Assembly (NCBI GenBank): GCA_023434365.1
Contig: JAEYSV010000016.1
Coordinates: 124,001 to 188,000 of the forward strand
Reading direction: 5' to 3'
Length of the DNA stretch: 64,000 nucleotides
Source of the DNA: Bacillota bacterium
GTDB taxonomy: Bacteria > Bacillota > Clostridia > Lachnospirales > Lachnospiraceae
Shown piece after piece: positions 8,058-16,395 of this stretch. The position numbers and the translations under genes were made by a program. Within the stretch, counting starts at the first letter, position 1, and each line of letters begins with the position of its first letter. The notes beneath the pieces were generated by a model that saw nothing but the letters and a program-made list of their open reading frames with translations, was not told the DNA's origin and ran no database searches.

Positions 8058-8336
8058 TTATCTTCTGGATTTCTTTTCGTCTTTACCATGTCCTCTATAA
8101 GTTCTAGTAGCTACGAATTCGCCTAATTTATGACCAACCATATCTTCCGTTACGTATACAGGTACATGCTTTCTTCCATCATGAACAGCTAATGTGTGTC
8201 CAACGAAGGATGGGAAAATAGTAGAACGACGTGACCAAGTTTTGATCACAGATTTGTCACCTGCTGAGTTTGCAGCGTCTACTTTCTTAAGTAAGCTCGC
8301 ATCAGCAAATGGTCCCTTTTTCAATGAACGTGCCAT
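8058..8336 (-). CDS. rpsS: 30S ribosomal protein S19
   Basis: S19 forms a complex with S13 in the head of the small subunit. The 92-residue protein starts MARSLKKGPFADASLLKKV and contains WSRRSTIFPSFVGHTLAVHD and the terminal EFVATRTYRGHGKDEKK. Between rplB and rplV. Confidence 0.97.
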   Translation of the reverse strand: MARSLKKGPFADASLLKKVDAANSAGDKSVIKTWSRRSTIFPSFVGHTLAVHDGRKHVPVYVTEDMVGHKLGEFVATRTYRGHGKDEKKSRR

Positions 8337-8350
8337 AGGTTTTGACCTCC

Positions 8351-9196
8351 TTATTTAATACCTTTACCGTCTCTTCTTCTTACGATTAATTTATTGGATT
8401 GTTTATTTTTCTTTCTTGTCTTTAAGCCAAGTGCTGGTTTACCCCAAGGAGTAGATGGGCCTGGACGACCAATACCAGTTCTACCTTCACCACCACCATG
8501 TGGATGGTCATTAGGGTTCATTACGGAACCACGAACGGTAGGTCTGATACCCATATGGCGTTTACGACCTGCTTTACCAATGTTAATTAACTCGTGATCT
8601 GGGTTACCAACCTGACCAACAGTTGCTCTACATGTGATAGGAACCATTCTCATTTCACCTGATGGTAAACGAAGAGTAGCAAATTTTCCTTCTTTCGCCA
8701 TTAACTGAGCACTGTTACCAGCGGAACGAACTAACTGACCACCTTTACCAGGGTATAACTCAATATTGTGAATCTGAGTACCTACTGGGATGTCTTTTAA
8801 TTCTAAGCAGTTACCAACTCTAACTTCGGCAGTTGCACCACTCATAACCTTTTGGCCAACTTTAAGACCTACTGGTGCAAGAATGTATGCTTTTTCACCA
8901 TCTGCGTAGCTGATTAATGCAATATTTGCAGTTCTGTTTGGATCGTATTCAATTGTTTTAACAACAGCTGGAATACCATCTTTTTTATTTCTCTTGAAGT
9001 CGATAATTCTATATTTTCTTTTAGCGCCACCGCCGTGGTGTCTAACTGTAATTTTACCTTGATTATTACGTCCAGCAGTTCTGCTTTTCGCAACAACAAG
9101 TGATTTCTCAGGAGAACTTACTGTGATTTCTGCGAAATCAGAACTAGTCATAGCTCTTCTGGAAGGTGTATATGGGTTAAACTTTTTAATTCCCAT
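8351..9196 (-). CDS. rplB: 50S ribosomal protein L2
   Basis: L2 is essential for subunit association and peptidyl transfer. The N-terminal part has GRNNQGKITVRHHGGGAKR. The conserved C-terminal GSVMNPNDHPHGGGEGRTG contains the histidine linked to peptidyl transferase activity. I start at the ATG giving MGIKKFNPYTPSRR (281 aa) behind AAGGAGTG. An earlier in-frame ATG adds eight non-family residues. The gap upstream, towards rplW, is 227 bases and holds the CTTCACT array. Confidence 0.97.
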   Translation of the reverse strand: MGIKKFNPYTPSRRAMTSSDFAEITVSSPEKSLVVAKSRTAGRNNQGKITVRHHGGGAKRKYRIIDFKRNKKDGIPAVVKTIEYDPNRTANIALISYADGEKAYILAPVGLKVGQKVMSGATAEVRVGNCLELKDIPVGTQIHNIELYPGKGGQLVRSAGNSAQLMAKEGKFATLRLPSGEMRMVPITCRATVGQVGNPDHELINIGKAGRKRHMGIRPTVRGSVMNPNDHPHGGGEGRTGIGRPGPSTPWGKPALGLKTRKKNKQSNKLIVRRRDGKGIK

Positions 9197-9350
9197 GTTG
9201 TGCACTCCTTTCATGTCCAAATGACATACAATTTATTCTTATCGGTTATAAACAACCATAACGTTACAAAGATATCTATCAAGCAAGAGCATTTAGTTAG
9301 CAAACAGTTTTTAAACAAAAAGTGTATCTCGAAAGTCAGACTTATTAGTT

Positions 9351-9418
9351 CTTCACTCTTCACTCTTCCCTACTCTCTTCACTCTTCACTCTTCACTCTT
9401 CACTCTTCACTCTTCACT
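9351..9418. repeat. CTTCACT heptamer tandem array
   Basis: Two perfect CTTCACT units (9351-9364), one variant CTTCCCT, a five-base ACTCT interruption and then six perfect CTTCACT units (9377-9418). The array starts six bases after the rplW stop and is transcribed as AGTGAAG repeats between L23 and L2. No coding or CRISPR structure is present. It looks like slipped-strand microsatellite growth, and copy number may vary between strains. Confidence 0.95.
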
Positions 9419-9423
9419 AATTT

Positions 9424-9723
9424 TTATAGTCCTTCGAAGATTTCGATATCTTTACTGTCAGCAGTTAACTGAACAATTGCTTTTTTAGTCTTTGCAGTTC
9501 TACCTACGGTATTGCCACGACGACGTTTTTTACCATCTAAGTTCATCGTATTAACTCTAGCAACTTTAGTTCCTTCGAACATTTTTTCTACAGCTTCTTT
9601 AATTTGAGCTTTAGTTGCATCAGTGTGAACGGAAAATGTGTACTTTTTATCAGCCATAGCGTTCATACTTTTTTCAGTAACGATTGGTTTTAAGATTACG
9701 TCATAGTATTTAATATCAGCCAT
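9424..9723 (-). CDS. rplW: 50S ribosomal protein L23
   Basis: L23 is at the tunnel exit and docks trigger factor and signal recognition particle. At 99 residues, it shows the family pattern YYDVILKPIVTEKSMNAMAD, then KAQIKEAVEKMFEGTKVARV and the basic DGKKRRRGNTVGRT loop. Its ATG overlaps the end of rplD. Followed by an unusually long gap before rplB. Confidence 0.96.
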   Translation of the reverse strand: MADIKYYDVILKPIVTEKSMNAMADKKYTFSVHTDATKAQIKEAVEKMFEGTKVARVNTMNLDGKKRRRGNTVGRTAKTKKAIVQLTADSKDIEIFEGL

Positions 9724-10343
9724 TATGCGTACACCTCCTCAATTTTTGCAACAGCATCTTTTGTGATTACTAAAGAATCATATTTTAAGATGTCATATAC
9801 ACTAATAGTGTTTGTTAAAGCAGTTCTTACACTAGGAATGTTTCTTGCAGAAAGAATAACATTTTCGTTTTTCTCACCAAGAACAACTAATGCTTTATTT
9901 ACTTTTAAGTTTTCAAGAACTGTTTGCATTTTCTTAGTTTTGATTTCATCAAAGTTTAATTCATCAAGAACAAAGATTTTGCTTTCATTTACTCTAGAAG
10001 TTAAAGCAGATTTGATAGCTAAAACTTTTTCTTTTCTATTCATTTTGAAAGAATAGTCTCTTGGTTTTGGAGCAAATACAACTCCACCACCAGTCCATTG
10101 TGGAGATCTTGTTGAACCTTGTCTCGCATGTCCAGTTCCTTTTTGTCTCCAAGGTTTTTTACCGCCACCGGATACTTCTGCACGAGTTTTTGCACTCTGA
10201 GTTCCTTGACGTTTATTAGCAAGTTGAGAAACAACTGCCATATGAACTAAATGTTCATTTACATCGACAGCGAAGATGGAATCGTTAAGGTCGATTGTTC
10301 CTACTTCTTTGCCTTCCATATTATAAACAGATACGTTTGCCAT
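9723..10343 (-). CDS. rplD: 50S ribosomal protein L4
   Basis: L4 reaches into the exit tunnel with a long loop and autoregulates the S10 operon in some bacteria. The 206-residue protein has the loop with KRQGTQSAKTRAEVSGGGKK and GTGHARQGSTRSPQWTGGG, both intact. Between rplC and rplW. I cannot tell from sequence whether L4 regulates the leader here. Confidence 0.96.
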   Translation of the reverse strand: MANVSVYNMEGKEVGTIDLNDSIFAVDVNEHLVHMAVVSQLANKRQGTQSAKTRAEVSGGGKKPWRQKGTGHARQGSTRSPQWTGGGVVFAPKPRDYSFKMNRKEKVLAIKSALTSRVNESKIFVLDELNFDEIKTKKMQTVLENLKVNKALVVLGEKNENVILSARNIPSVRTALTNTISVYDILKYDSLVITKDAVAKIEEVYA

Positions 10344-10369
10344 CTGTGAATTCCTCCTTCCTTAAAGCT

Positions 10370-11002
10370 CTAGTTTGATTTAACAGAATCTTTTAACATA
10401 ACAACAGATTTTTTAGGTCCTGGTACAGCACCTTTAACTAAAATGATGTTGTTTTCTACATCGATACGAACAACTTCAAGGTTCTGGATAGTCACTTTGA
10501 CATTACCCATCTGACCTGGCATTCTCTTGCCTTTGAACACTCTACCTGGAGTAGTTGCTGCTCCGTTGGAACCTGCATGTCTATGGAATTTAGAACCATG
10601 AGCCATAGGTCCTCTGCTCTGTCCATGTCTTTTGATAGCGCCTTGGAATCCTTTACCTTTTGTCTTTGCAGTTGCATCGATTTTGTCGCCAGCTTCGAAG
10701 ATATCAGCTTTGATTTCCTGTCCTACTGTGTATTCTGTAGCATTTTCAAACTTGAATTCTTTAAGATATCTCTTATTTGCAACACCTGCTTTTGCAAAAT
10801 GTCCTTTTCTTGGTTTGTTAACAAGAATTTCTCTGATATCCCCGTAACCAACCTGAACTGCTTCGTAACCATCGTTTTCAACTGTTTTCACCTGTGTAAC
10901 AACACAAGGACCAGCTTGAAGTACAGTTACTGGAGTTAACACTCCATTTTCATTGAAGATTTGAGTCATTCCGACTTTAGTAGCTAAAATAGCTTTTTTC
11001 AT
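10370..11002 (-). CDS. rplC: 50S ribosomal protein L3
   Basis: L3 is an assembly-initiating protein close to the peptidyl transferase centre. Family motifs include KKAILATKVGMTQIFNENG, KGKGFQGAIKRHGQSRGPMA and HGSKFHRHAGSNGAATTPGR. I start at the ATG giving MKKAILATK (210 aa), with AGGAGGT upstream. A longer reading frame adds 12 unrelated residues and would include a hairpin. The 155-base gap towards rpsJ carries that hairpin. Confidence 0.97.
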   Translation of the reverse strand: MKKAILATKVGMTQIFNENGVLTPVTVLQAGPCVVTQVKTVENDGYEAVQVGYGDIREILVNKPRKGHFAKAGVANKRYLKEFKFENATEYTVGQEIKADIFEAGDKIDATAKTKGKGFQGAIKRHGQSRGPMAHGSKFHRHAGSNGAATTPGRVFKGKRMPGQMGNVKVTIQNLEVVRIDVENNIILVKGAVPGPKKSVVMLKDSVKSN

Positions 11003-11032
11003 GCTCTTGCACCTCCTATAAAATCTACAGCG

Positions 11033-11063
11033 GATCACATTACTATGTTTAATTTATGTGATC
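11033..11063 (-). promoter_or_regulatory. Hairpin ahead of rplC
   Basis: GATCACAT (11033-11040) and ATGTGATC (11056-11063) are perfect eight-base complements around a 15-base loop. In RNA the hairpin ends about 15 bases before the rplC ribosome binding site. It may affect translation of L3 or mRNA stability. The role is inference. Confidence 0.5.
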
Positions 11064-11157
11064 ATCCTAGACGGCCTAATACAAAGTGCTTGGTCTCTCA
11101 CGCGAGCGCTTGGACTCTATATCTAAACCCTAAGGATTATTAACCTGTCTTGGCTTA

Positions 11158-11475
11158 TTATTTTGTTTTCATCTTAATATCAATGTAAACACCAGCTGGC
11201 ATTTCTAATCTTGATAATGCATCAACTGTTTTCTGTGTTGGCATAATGATATCGATTAATCTCTTATGTGTTCTCTGTTCAAATTGCTCTCTGGAATCTT
11301 TGTACTTATGAACAGCTCTTAAGATTGTAACAACTTCTTTTTTCGTTGGTAGAGGTACTGGACCACTCACCTTAGAACCTGTTTTCTTTACTGTCTCAAT
11401 AATTTTTCCAGCTGATTGATCGATTAATTGATGATCATAAGCTTTAAGTGTAATTCTCATTACTTGACTTGCCAT
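11158..11475 (-). CDS. rpsJ: 30S ribosomal protein S10
   Basis: S10 is a small-subunit head protein that also works in transcription antitermination as NusE. The 105-residue sequence with MRITLKAYDHQLIDQSAGKI, PLPTKKEVVTILRAVHKYKD and LIDIIMPTQKTVDALSRL is canonical. The start gives MASQVMRITL and follows AAAAGGAGGCG. An upstream in-frame extension of 25 residues lies in the leader and is rejected. First gene of the S10 operon. Confidence 0.97.
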   Translation of the reverse strand: MASQVMRITLKAYDHQLIDQSAGKIIETVKKTGSKVSGPVPLPTKKEVVTILRAVHKYKDSREQFEQRTHKRLIDIIMPTQKTVDALSRLEMPAGVYIDIKMKTK

Positions 11476-11711
11476 AAAAAAAGTCGCCTCCTTTTCGCAC
11501 TTAATTGCAGTACGACAAGCGGTGACTGTACACTCTTCCGTGTGTATCATAGAAAATTGCTTCTAAAAAAATGACACACCTCTGCCGGCAGGCAGATTTT
11601 CAGTTATCTGTACAGTGACTTGTCGCCAGTTTCCTAACTTGACATTCGCTCCACGGAAAACCCACTACGCTAGTGGCAACCTCTCGCTTCAACGCTATCA
11701 ATGTCACAACA
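11476..11711 (-). promoter_or_regulatory. Structured 5' leader of the S10 operon
   Basis: About 235 nt of transcript precede rpsJ. Perfect or near-perfect hairpins are visible: CCACTA/TAGTGG around CGC (11662-11676), TCTGCC/GGCAGA around four bases (11581-11596), and GTGTGTATCAT with ATGACACAC (11540-11579), whose loop contains seven Ts. Such a leader suggests autoregulation or attenuation, as is known for S10 leaders in other bacteria, but I cannot match it to a named RNA family. Confidence 0.5.
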
Positions 11712-11717
11712 TCAGTT

Positions 11718-11746
11718 ATTATACAACATGTGTTTATTAATTGCAA
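11718..11746 (-). promoter_or_regulatory. S10 operon promoter
   Basis: On the minus strand TTGCAA is followed by exactly 17 bases and a perfect TATAAT, with A/T-rich DNA upstream. This is a good sigma-A promoter in the 306-base gap between rpsJ and the methyltransferase gene. Transcription would start near 11710. Confidence 0.8.
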
Positions 11747-11781
11747 GTTTTTTTTATTTATATTAAAAGGAAAAATTATGT

Positions 11782-12645
11782 TTACTTACTACTCCATCTT
11801 CCACTTGCACCACATGGAAGTATTAAACCACTACTTGTTACAGGAAGGCCAATTTCCTCGGCTTCGACTTTTCCTCCAAACTTCTTTTGCACTTCCATAT
11901 TCAACATATAAGAGAGAACAGCAGGCTGGAGTCCTGTTGTATAGCTATTAATTAGGTAAAATAAAGGTTGTGAGCTTAATAACTGCGTACAAAGCTTTAC
12001 AAATGGATATATAGACTCTTCTATTTTCCAGATTTCACCCTTTGGTCCTCTTCCATAGGAAGGAGGGTCCATGATAATACCGTCATATTTGTTACCACGT
12101 CTGATTTCGCGTTCTACAAACTTTACACAATCATCCACGATCCAACGAATGGATGCCTCTTGGAGTCCACTGCTATTTGCATTTTCTTTTGCCCAGGTAA
12201 CCATTCCTTTGCTGGCATCAACATGAGTAACGCTTGCACCCGACTTTGCTGCAGCTAGAGTTGCTCCTCCAGTATATGCAAATAAATTAAGCACTTTGAT
12301 AGGTCTCCCTGCATGTTTAATTTTATCACTAAACCAGTCCCAGTTTACCGCTTGTTCCGGAAACACTCCTGTGTGTTTAAAACTAAATGGCTGTAAGTTA
12401 AAGGTTACCTCTTTATAATCGATTGTCCAGGTTTTAGGCAAATCAAAAAACTGCCATTCTCCTCCGCCTTTAGCACTGCGATGATAATGACCATTTTTCT
12501 TCCTCCAACCTTTATGTTCCTTTTTTGTATCCCAGATAACCTGTGGATCAGGGCGAACCAAAATATAATCTCCCCAACGTTCTAGTTTTTCGCCACTAGA
12601 ACAATCTAACACCTCATAGTCTTTCCATCCGTCTGCTATCCACAT
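11782..12645 (-). CDS. Class I SAM-dependent methyltransferase, rRNA-type
   Basis: A 287-residue cytoplasmic enzyme with an S-adenosylmethionine fold. VLNLFAYTGGATLAAAKSGA (about 119-138) is motif I, THVDASKGMVTWAKENA the next strand and acidic residue, and IIMDPPSYGRGPKGEIWK the catalytic DPPSY motif. This layout is that of the COG1092 group (RlmI/RlmK-like 23S rRNA methyltransferases), but the N-terminal PUA domain of RlmI is not evident, so the target base is unknown. It ends just upstream of the S10 promoter and has no clear partner gene. Confidence 0.8.
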   Translation of the reverse strand: MWIADGWKDYEVLDCSSGEKLERWGDYILVRPDPQVIWDTKKEHKGWRKKNGHYHRSAKGGGEWQFFDLPKTWTIDYKEVTFNLQPFSFKHTGVFPEQAVNWDWFSDKIKHAGRPIKVLNLFAYTGGATLAAAKSGASVTHVDASKGMVTWAKENANSSGLQEASIRWIVDDCVKFVEREIRRGNKYDGIIMDPPSYGRGPKGEIWKIEESIYPFVKLCTQLLSSQPLFYLINSYTTGLQPAVLSYMLNMEVQKKFGGKVEAEEIGLPVTSSGLILPCGASGRWSSK

Positions 12646-12864
12646 ACTATTCGCTCACTTTCTATTTTAACAATTACTATCTTTCTATATTACCTATTAT
12701 GTCTTACGACATTATATCATCAAACTCATATAAATCAAATTATTTTTCTAATGAAGCATATACCACCATATTACTTCCTATATCTATATAGCATTTATCC
12801 ATAGTATCTCTAATAGTAATATTTCTATGACTATGATAATAAAGTATCTTCTGATACTCTACCA

Positions 12865-12897
12865 ATAAAAAGAGCCACTGTCCGAAGACAATGACTC
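12865..12897 (-). terminator. Terminator of the large sugar-transport operon
   Basis: On the minus strand an 11-base stem with two G-U pairs (GAGTCATTGTC against GACAGTGGCTC) is closed by a TTCG tetraloop and followed by TTTTTATT. This is a textbook intrinsic terminator 44 bases beyond the stop of the solute-binding protein gene. The remaining gap to the methyltransferase gene shows nothing else. Confidence 0.92.
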
Positions 12898-12940
12898 CTT
12901 CTATATTAAATGTTTTACATACTAATATTGTTTTATTGAA

Positions 12941-14401
12941 TTATTTCTTCATAAAACTATCAATACCAGTCTGAACAGTTTGTTTAAATCCTTCTACTGC
13001 CTGAGCAGGAGTTTTTTCATTATTTAAGATTGGCCAGAATACGTTACCACCAACGTCATAACGTCCACCTAAGTATGCCCATAAGTCAAGTTTTACGTTT
13101 TCACCTAAAGATAAAGCTAACTCAGCATCTTCTGGAGTTAAGAAACATTCATATAACCAGCTCAAATCATCTCTGAGTGTAAGGTCAGAACCATACCATC
13201 CCATTAATGCTTCAAATGCTTGATATACACCAGCTGCATCTTCGATACCTTTAGCCATGATGTACCAGTTACCTGCTACAGGAGTGTAGTATTTACCATC
13301 ACCACTTGGTCCAATTGGATATGGAACTAAAGAGAAGTCAAACTCAAGTTGAGTTCCGTTGTTAGCAGCTTCTTGCATTTTTTCTCTTGTTAACCAAGCT
13401 TGTCCTGCGAAGAATACAGATTTACCAGTTACCCATGCATCTCTGTTACCATTCCAGTCATCTGGATCCCAAGGTCTTGCAGACTTATCTTCATTATATA
13501 ATTTATTAAAGAAGTTAAGAGCTTCAAGAGTTTGTGGAGAACTTAAACTTTCAGTTTCACCAGCAGCAATACTTCCGCCGTTGTTAAGAACTAAACCGTT
13601 TATTAAGTCTGTATAAACACCACCAAATCCGTATACGTCAACAACATTGTCACCGTCTTTGTCTTTGGTTGCAGTTTTACAATATTCAGCAAATTTTTCC
13701 CAAGTCCAGTTTCCAGCTTTGTATAAAGCTTGAGGATCTTCAAGACCTAATTCTTCAATCATAGTCTTATTGTATCCTAAGAAAAGAGCATTAAAGTAAG
13801 GAGCGCTATCTCTCCACATATAAACGCCGTCTAAAGCTGCTGTTTCAAGTGGAGTGAAGACATTCTTTTCATTCCAGATGTCAGCGTCTGCTGGAGCAAC
13901 ATCTTTTAAGTCCATAGCTAAACCAGAACCTACTGCTGGCATACCAAATTGTAAGTCAGTGAAGTAGATATCACAGTCAGGAGTACCAGCTAAGATTGAG
14001 TTGTTAATAGATGCAATAGTACCATCCCAACCTAAGTTCTGGAAATCAAATTTACAGTTGAATTGTTGTTCAACAGCACGAAGATTGTCAAGTTTTAACT
14101 GAGCAGTTTCAGTGTTAGATAAACCTGGGTCATCTTCAATTGCAGTATGAGCGGATTCATAGTAATAATCCCACCATAAACCTACATTGATTGTTCTTCC
14201 TTTTAAATCAACTTTAACTTCTGGAGCTGTACTTGGAGCTGTTGATTCTGGAGCTGTTGACTCTGGAGTTTCTGATTTAGCAGCTTCAGATGCTGGTGCT
14301 TTTGATGACTCAGCTGGTTTATTATTTCCACCACATGCCATCAGTGCCATAGACATTACTAAACATAATAGTAAAGCTATAAGTCTTTTACTTGTTTTCA
14401 T
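12941..14401 (-). CDS. Sugar ABC transporter solute-binding lipoprotein (family 1)
   Basis: A 486-residue extracellular binding protein. The signal peptide ends in the lipobox LMAC with Cys23 as lipidation site. It is followed by a linker of about 30 residues rich in Ala, Ser, Pro, Glu and Thr and then a family 1 binding domain (WWDYYYESAHTAIEDDPG and later segments). It should anchor to the membrane and deliver an oligosaccharide to the two permeases encoded directly upstream. Last gene of the 13-kb operon, 61 bases after the permease gene. The substrate cannot be read from the sequence. Confidence 0.88.
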   Translation of the reverse strand: MKTSKRLIALLLCLVMSMALMACGGNNKPAESSKAPASEAAKSETPESTAPESTAPSTAPEVKVDLKGRTINVGLWWDYYYESAHTAIEDDPGLSNTETAQLKLDNLRAVEQQFNCKFDFQNLGWDGTIASINNSILAGTPDCDIYFTDLQFGMPAVGSGLAMDLKDVAPADADIWNEKNVFTPLETAALDGVYMWRDSAPYFNALFLGYNKTMIEELGLEDPQALYKAGNWTWEKFAEYCKTATKDKDGDNVVDVYGFGGVYTDLINGLVLNNGGSIAAGETESLSSPQTLEALNFFNKLYNEDKSARPWDPDDWNGNRDAWVTGKSVFFAGQAWLTREKMQEAANNGTQLEFDFSLVPYPIGPSGDGKYYTPVAGNWYIMAKGIEDAAGVYQAFEALMGWYGSDLTLRDDLSWLYECFLTPEDAELALSLGENVKLDLWAYLGGRYDVGGNVFWPILNNEKTPAQAVEGFKQTVQTGIDSFMKK

Positions 14402-14462
14402 AAAATGTAACCTCCTCTAATTTTTTTATTTTAAGGATCAGTGAGGTAGAGAGTATTGCAGG

Positions 14463-15464
14463 TTAACCTACAATACCACTCCTTTCAACACCTTCCATAA
14501 AATACTTCTGAAGTCCGACATAGATAAGTATAATCGGAATAATTACAAGTATAATACCTGCATATAAATAGATTTGTGAAATGTTTGGGTCTTTTATTTC
14601 TTTCATAAATTGTACATTTACTTGCAAAGACTCTAGCTGCCGGCTAAGTAAAGACGCTGCCGGCATATTAAATAACTGTGAATAAAACAGGTCATTATAC
14701 TGCCATACTGTAGAAAATACTGCAACTGTGATAATCGCTGGAACCGAGTTTACTAGCATAATACGGAAATACGTATACCATGGTCCTGCACCATCAATAA
14801 AAGCTGCCTCTTCGATTTCTTTAGGTAATCCTCTAAAGAATTGATTAAAAATATAAATATATAGTCCACTTCTAAGTCCCGATCCAAGAATTGTTAACAG
14901 ATACATTGGAATCGTTGTTTTTAAGAAGTTCAATGTTCCACCAGTTGTTCCATTAATAATACCTAATATATCGAACTCTCTGAAACTTTGATAAAGTGGT
15001 AACATTATAGTATTAGGTGGAATAACAATTGTAATAATTACACAGGCAAACAAAAAATTACGAAATGGAAACTTAAATCTAGCAAATCCGTATCCAACCA
15101 TTGAACAGATTCCAAGTTGAATCGCCATTAATGCTATTGTATAACCAACTGTTTTAAGTAATACGGTGAAATAATCCATTACTTCTATTGCAATTGTATA
15201 TCTTTCCGTTGTTGCCTGTAACGGTATCATATAAACTGCTGGATTATATACATCCGAGTTAGAGAAAAATGATTCGACTAAAATAGTTAACATCGGTGTG
15301 ATAATAACAAAGCACACACTTACTAATAACAAAAATCTAAAAAACTTTAGAAGGAAAGACTTAAAGTTGTGAATTGCTCTTTTTTTCGAATTCTCAAATT
15401 TGGAATCTCCATTTAATGCTATCAATTTATCTTTTACACCAATGACCTTAGAAATTAATTCCAT
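14463..15464 (-). CDS. Carbohydrate ABC transporter permease (MalG type)
   Basis: A 333-residue membrane protein with about six helices and the EAA loop EEAAFIDGAGPWYTYFRIML (about residues 233-252), which contacts the ATPase. A long cytoplasmic N-terminus of roughly 45 polar residues precedes the first helix, more than usual for the family. It pairs with the MalF-type permease immediately upstream and the lipoprotein downstream. No ATPase gene is present, so a shared MsmX-like ATPase elsewhere is likely. Confidence 0.88.
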   Translation of the reverse strand: MELISKVIGVKDKLIALNGDSKFENSKKRAIHNFKSFLLKFFRFLLLVSVCFVIITPMLTILVESFFSNSDVYNPAVYMIPLQATTERYTIAIEVMDYFTVLLKTVGYTIALMAIQLGICSMVGYGFARFKFPFRNFLFACVIITIVIPPNTIMLPLYQSFREFDILGIINGTTGGTLNFLKTTIPMYLLTILGSGLRSGLYIYIFNQFFRGLPKEIEEAAFIDGAGPWYTYFRIMLVNSVPAIITVAVFSTVWQYNDLFYSQLFNMPAASLLSRQLESLQVNVQFMKEIKDPNISQIYLYAGIILVIIPIILIYVGLQKYFMEGVERSGIVG

Positions 15465-15480
15465 TAATCTCTCCTCCTTC

Positions 15481-16395
15481 CTAGTTATGATAGAATGTCT
15501 TTCTTGATATCAATGCCACAACAATAATTAGCACAATACACACACTACCGGTATTTAACAAGTTCATTGCTGATCCTAATCCGTAGTTTATTTGACCTTC
15601 TTGGAAAGAAGCCTCGTATGCAACACGAACAACTTCACTATTAGTAAAAGAGTCAACGATTGTATAAACCACATTTGTTAAGATGAGTGGAGTAACCATA
15701 GGGAATGTTACTCGCCAGAAGGTTTCATAAGCTGTCGCACCTTCGATTTTAGCTACTTCATACAAAGAACCAGAAACACTCTGTAACGCCGCAAGGAAGA
15801 TGATAATCTGTACACCTGAAGCACGTATTAATTCATAAATTCTACCTACTAATCCGGTAATAAATTCTATGATACCATCAGGAATACCCAAGTCCATAAA
15901 CATTTCCATGAAATACTGTACATCGATTCCACCACTACCCGCAGCCGCATCTATAATATGGCTACCGGCTCCGCCTTGCATTAACTGAACAGCCTTCTCA
16001 AGTGAGTCACTGATTGCTCCTGAATTAAAGATAACAGGCAGGAAGAATATTGCACGCACAACAGTTCTGCCGTGAAACTTCTGGTTTAATAAGATTGCCA
16101 TAAATAAACTAAAGAATATAATGGCTGGAACATCGAATATCATATTTTGCAAGGAGCTAACCAAAATCTGATTAAATGTAGCATCTTCAAACAATGCTGT
16201 TTTAAAATTATCCAGACCTATAAATACAGGATTATAGCCCCCAACTTCCAAAAGTTCAACTCTACTTAAACTAAATTGTATTGTTAAAAACAAACTTCTT
16301 ACATAGAAAAATAAGAATCCAGCTAACCAAGGAGAGATAAACAACAACCCAACGATCGCTCTGCGTTGATTCAGAGATAATTTTTTCGTTTTCAT
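15481..16395 (-). CDS. Carbohydrate ABC transporter permease (MalF type)
   Basis: A 304-residue membrane protein beginning MKTKKLSLNQRRAIVGLLFI, with an EAA loop at YEVAKIEGATAYETFWRV. The periplasmic-side segment between the central helices is long and Gly-rich (VQLMQGGAGSHIIDAAAGSGG). Its ATG overlaps the stop of the DUF5696 gene by one base (TAATG), a strong sign of coupled translation with that unexplained protein. It would form a heterodimer with the next permease. Confidence 0.87.
   Translation of the reverse strand: MKTKKLSLNQRRAIVGLLFISPWLAGFLFFYVRSLFLTIQFSLSRVELLEVGGYNPVFIGLDNFKTALFEDATFNQILVSSLQNMIFDVPAIIFFSLFMAILLNQKFHGRTVVRAIFFLPVIFNSGAISDSLEKAVQLMQGGAGSHIIDAAAGSGGIDVQYFMEMFMDLGIPDGIIEFITGLVGRIYELIRASGVQIIIFLAALQSVSGSLYEVAKIEGATAYETFWRVTFPMVTPLILTNVVYTIVDSFTNSEVVRVAYEASFQEGQINYGLGSAMNLLNTGSVCIVLIIVVALISRKTFYHN

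Noticed and set aside
9351..9418. Possible CRISPR array
   Set aside because: Units are seven bases long and directly tandem, with no spacers and no cas genes nearby.
9200..9472. Plus-strand 90-residue frame across the rplW-rplB gap
   Set aside because: Its repeated Ser-Leu-Phe-Thr translation comes from the heptamer array, and it has no family look or ribosome binding site.
10577..10939. Plus-strand 120-residue frame opposite rplC
   Set aside because: Antisense shadow of L3 coding, rich in Ser, Phe and Cys with no family pattern.
11476..11550. N-terminal extension of S10
   Set aside because: The 25 extra residues lie in the structured leader and are unlike S10.
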